Source: Hyphococcus sp. (GTDB taxonomy: Bacteria; Pseudomonadota; Alphaproteobacteria; Caulobacterales; Parvularculaceae). Taken from it: a DNA stretch of 43,157 nucleotides. Location: assembly GCA_028285645.1 (NCBI GenBank), contig JANQOV010000039.1, positions 1 to 43,157 of the forward strand, read 5' to 3'. Shown here piece after piece: positions 42,200-43,157 of the stretch. The notes below the pieces were generated by a model. It did not search any database, had not been told where the DNA came from, and saw nothing but the letters and a program-made list of their open reading frames with translations. Numbering within the stretch: position 1 is the first letter of the stretch; every line of letters begins with the position of its first letter. The translations under genes were made by a program, and so were the position numbers.

Positions 42200-42215
42200 A
42201 GACTGCCTTCAGTCT
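42200..42215. promoter_or_regulatory. Small dyad upstream of the SbtA-like gene
   Basis: AGACTG-CCTT-CAGTCT is a perfect 6-bp dyad 126 bp before ATG 42341. It may be an operator or a leader hairpin. Nothing else is recognised in 42149-42340 apart from an A/T-rich promoter-like stretch at its start. Confidence 0.3.
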
Positions 42216-42340
42216 TGATCTCGCCTCAACAAAAAAGGCCTTTTGCGCGTTTGTTTGCGTTTTCCCAAACCGCGCGACGAATCAACGACAACAACGCATG
42301 CTTATGCCGACGCAGAAACGGCCAAATGGGGTAGATTCAA

Positions 42341-43157
42341 ATGTTTGACCTTGCGCTCGCAACGATCCTTTCCCCGGTTGTCCTCTTCTTTATTCTGGGG
42401 CTCGGTGCGGCGCTGGCCCGTTCCGATATGTCTTTTCCGGACGCGCTTTCAAAAGGCCTTGCGATCTATTTGATGATGGCGATCGGCCTGAAAGGCGGGT
42501 TTGAAATGGCGGCCAGCGGCCTTACCGCGGACGTCATCCGCGTCATGGTCGCCGGCGTCATCCTTTCGTTTTTGTTGCCTGCAATTGGCTTTGCGGCATT
42601 GCGCGCAACGACAAAACTAAAGCCGATCGACGCTGCGGCGACGGCCGCCCATTATGGTTCGATTTCCATCGTTACCTTTGTCGCCGCAACGCAAGCGGTC
42701 GATTTGTCGGGGCTGAGCTATGGCGGCTATCTGGTCGCCGCAGCCGCGCTGATGGAAACGCCGGCGATTGTCACGGCGTTGCTTCTGGCGGGCCGTCATC
42801 GAAAGACTGCGGCCAGCGCAAGCTCCGGCGATATGGTGCGGGAAGTCGCGCTCAATGCTTCCATCGTCGTGCTGGTCGGCGCCTTGGTCATCGGCTGGAT
42901 TACCGGGGCGGACGGCAAGGCCCAAGTCGAAATGGTGTTCATCACGCCGCTGCAAGGGGTGTTGTGTCTCTTTCTCCTCGACATGGGATTGTCCGCGGGA
43001 CGCGGATTAAGGCGTGGCTGGCGCCTCATGCAGCCCGCAACGATCGCCTTTGGGATTTATATGCCGCTCATATCCGCCGCCTTTGCTACGGCGCTGTGCT
43101 TGGCGCTCGGGCTTTCAGCCGGCGATGCGGCGCTATTGATCACGCTTGCCGCCTCAG
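42341..43157 (+). CDS. SbtA-like sodium-dependent bicarbonate transport permease (partial, runs off the window)
   Basis: The reading frame stays open for 272 codons to the window end. Recognisable SbtA/DUF897 signatures are LSPVVLFFILGLGAALARSD, ALSKGLAIYLMMAIGLKGG, AATAAHYGSISIVTFVAA, ALMETPAIVTALLLAG and CLFLLDMGLSAGRGL, with about eight hydrophobic helices so far. In cyanobacteria SbtA imports bicarbonate with sodium. Neighbouring nhaA could restore the sodium gradient it uses, although the genes are not in one operon. The start follows a weak GGGGTAG ribosome site. Confidence 0.88.
   Translation, partial: MFDLALATILSPVVLFFILGLGAALARSDMSFPDALSKGLAIYLMMAIGLKGGFEMAASGLTADVIRVMVAGVILSFLLPAIGFAALRATTKLKPIDAAATAAHYGSISIVTFVAATQAVDLSGLSYGGYLVAAAALMETPAIVTALLLAGRHRKTAASASSGDMVREVALNASIVVLVGALVIGWITGADGKAQVEMVFITPLQGVLCLFLLDMGLSAGRGLRRGWRLMQPATIAFGIYMPLISAAFATALCLALGLSAGDAALLITLAAS

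Noticed and set aside
1-43157. tRNA, rRNA or CRISPR loci
   Set aside because: No cloverleaf-like, rRNA-like or repeat-spacer sequence was recognised on reading either strand; a covariance-model scan would settle tRNAs.

Overview
This window looks like chromosomal DNA from a free-living, probably marine or aquatic alphaproteobacterium. The grounds are an RpoE/ChrR-type ECF sigma pair next to a cyclopropane-fatty-acid-synthase-like operon, large TonB-dependent receptors of the Caulobacter/Sphingomonas style, and mid-to-high GC with GCG/GCC-rich codons. Species cannot be set from the sequence alone, and no database search was run. All family names come from motif recognition.

Layout. 1-996: right part of an IS3-family element, entering with the end of orfA and a GGGAAAC slippery site. 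1003-3165: a trypsin-like protease fused to a DNA/RNA non-specific endonuclease, directly against the IS end and carrying a perfect internal ribosome binding site ahead of the nuclease half. 3643-14748: two divergent transcription units around a TetR-type operator, namely a TetR regulator and class V aminotransferase leftwards, and a TonB receptor, PDZ/S41-like protease, dicarboxylate-type symporter and giant BNR-propeller protein rightwards. This reads as an uptake and breakdown locus for a peptide or amino-acid-derived compound. 14838-18744: an AraC regulator divergent from DUF1772, MBL-fold and serine-hydrolase genes. 18761-20018: a decayed IS30 element with recognisable ends.

20148-24477 is the most unusual part. 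A secreted jacalin-lectin/aerolysin-like pore-forming protein and two small secreted proteins of unknown family lie on one strand, divergent from a winged-helix/TPR regulator. A second TonB receptor follows (24570-26831). 27008-33305 is a cyanophycin island: cyanophycin synthetase, a tandem cyanophycinase whose second half has lost catalytic motifs, and a divergent aspartoacylase-family metalloenzyme that could act on the released dipeptide.

33354-39892 is a photo-oxidative-stress type locus. ECF sigma and ChrR anti-sigma diverge from a five-gene operon (FAD oxidoreductase, DUF1365, SAM-dependent CFA-synthase-like enzyme, chalcone-isomerase-like secreted protein, MFS carrier) with overlapping or closely spaced genes. 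TGATCC-type promoter elements sit on both sides of the divergent region. The ChrR homologue lacks the Cys pair of the zinc site. 39948-43157 holds nhaA with a structured leader, a hypothetical gene preceded by two identically spaced dyads, a 25-residue membrane miniprotein with its own terminator, and the start of an SbtA-like bicarbonate transporter cut by the window edge.
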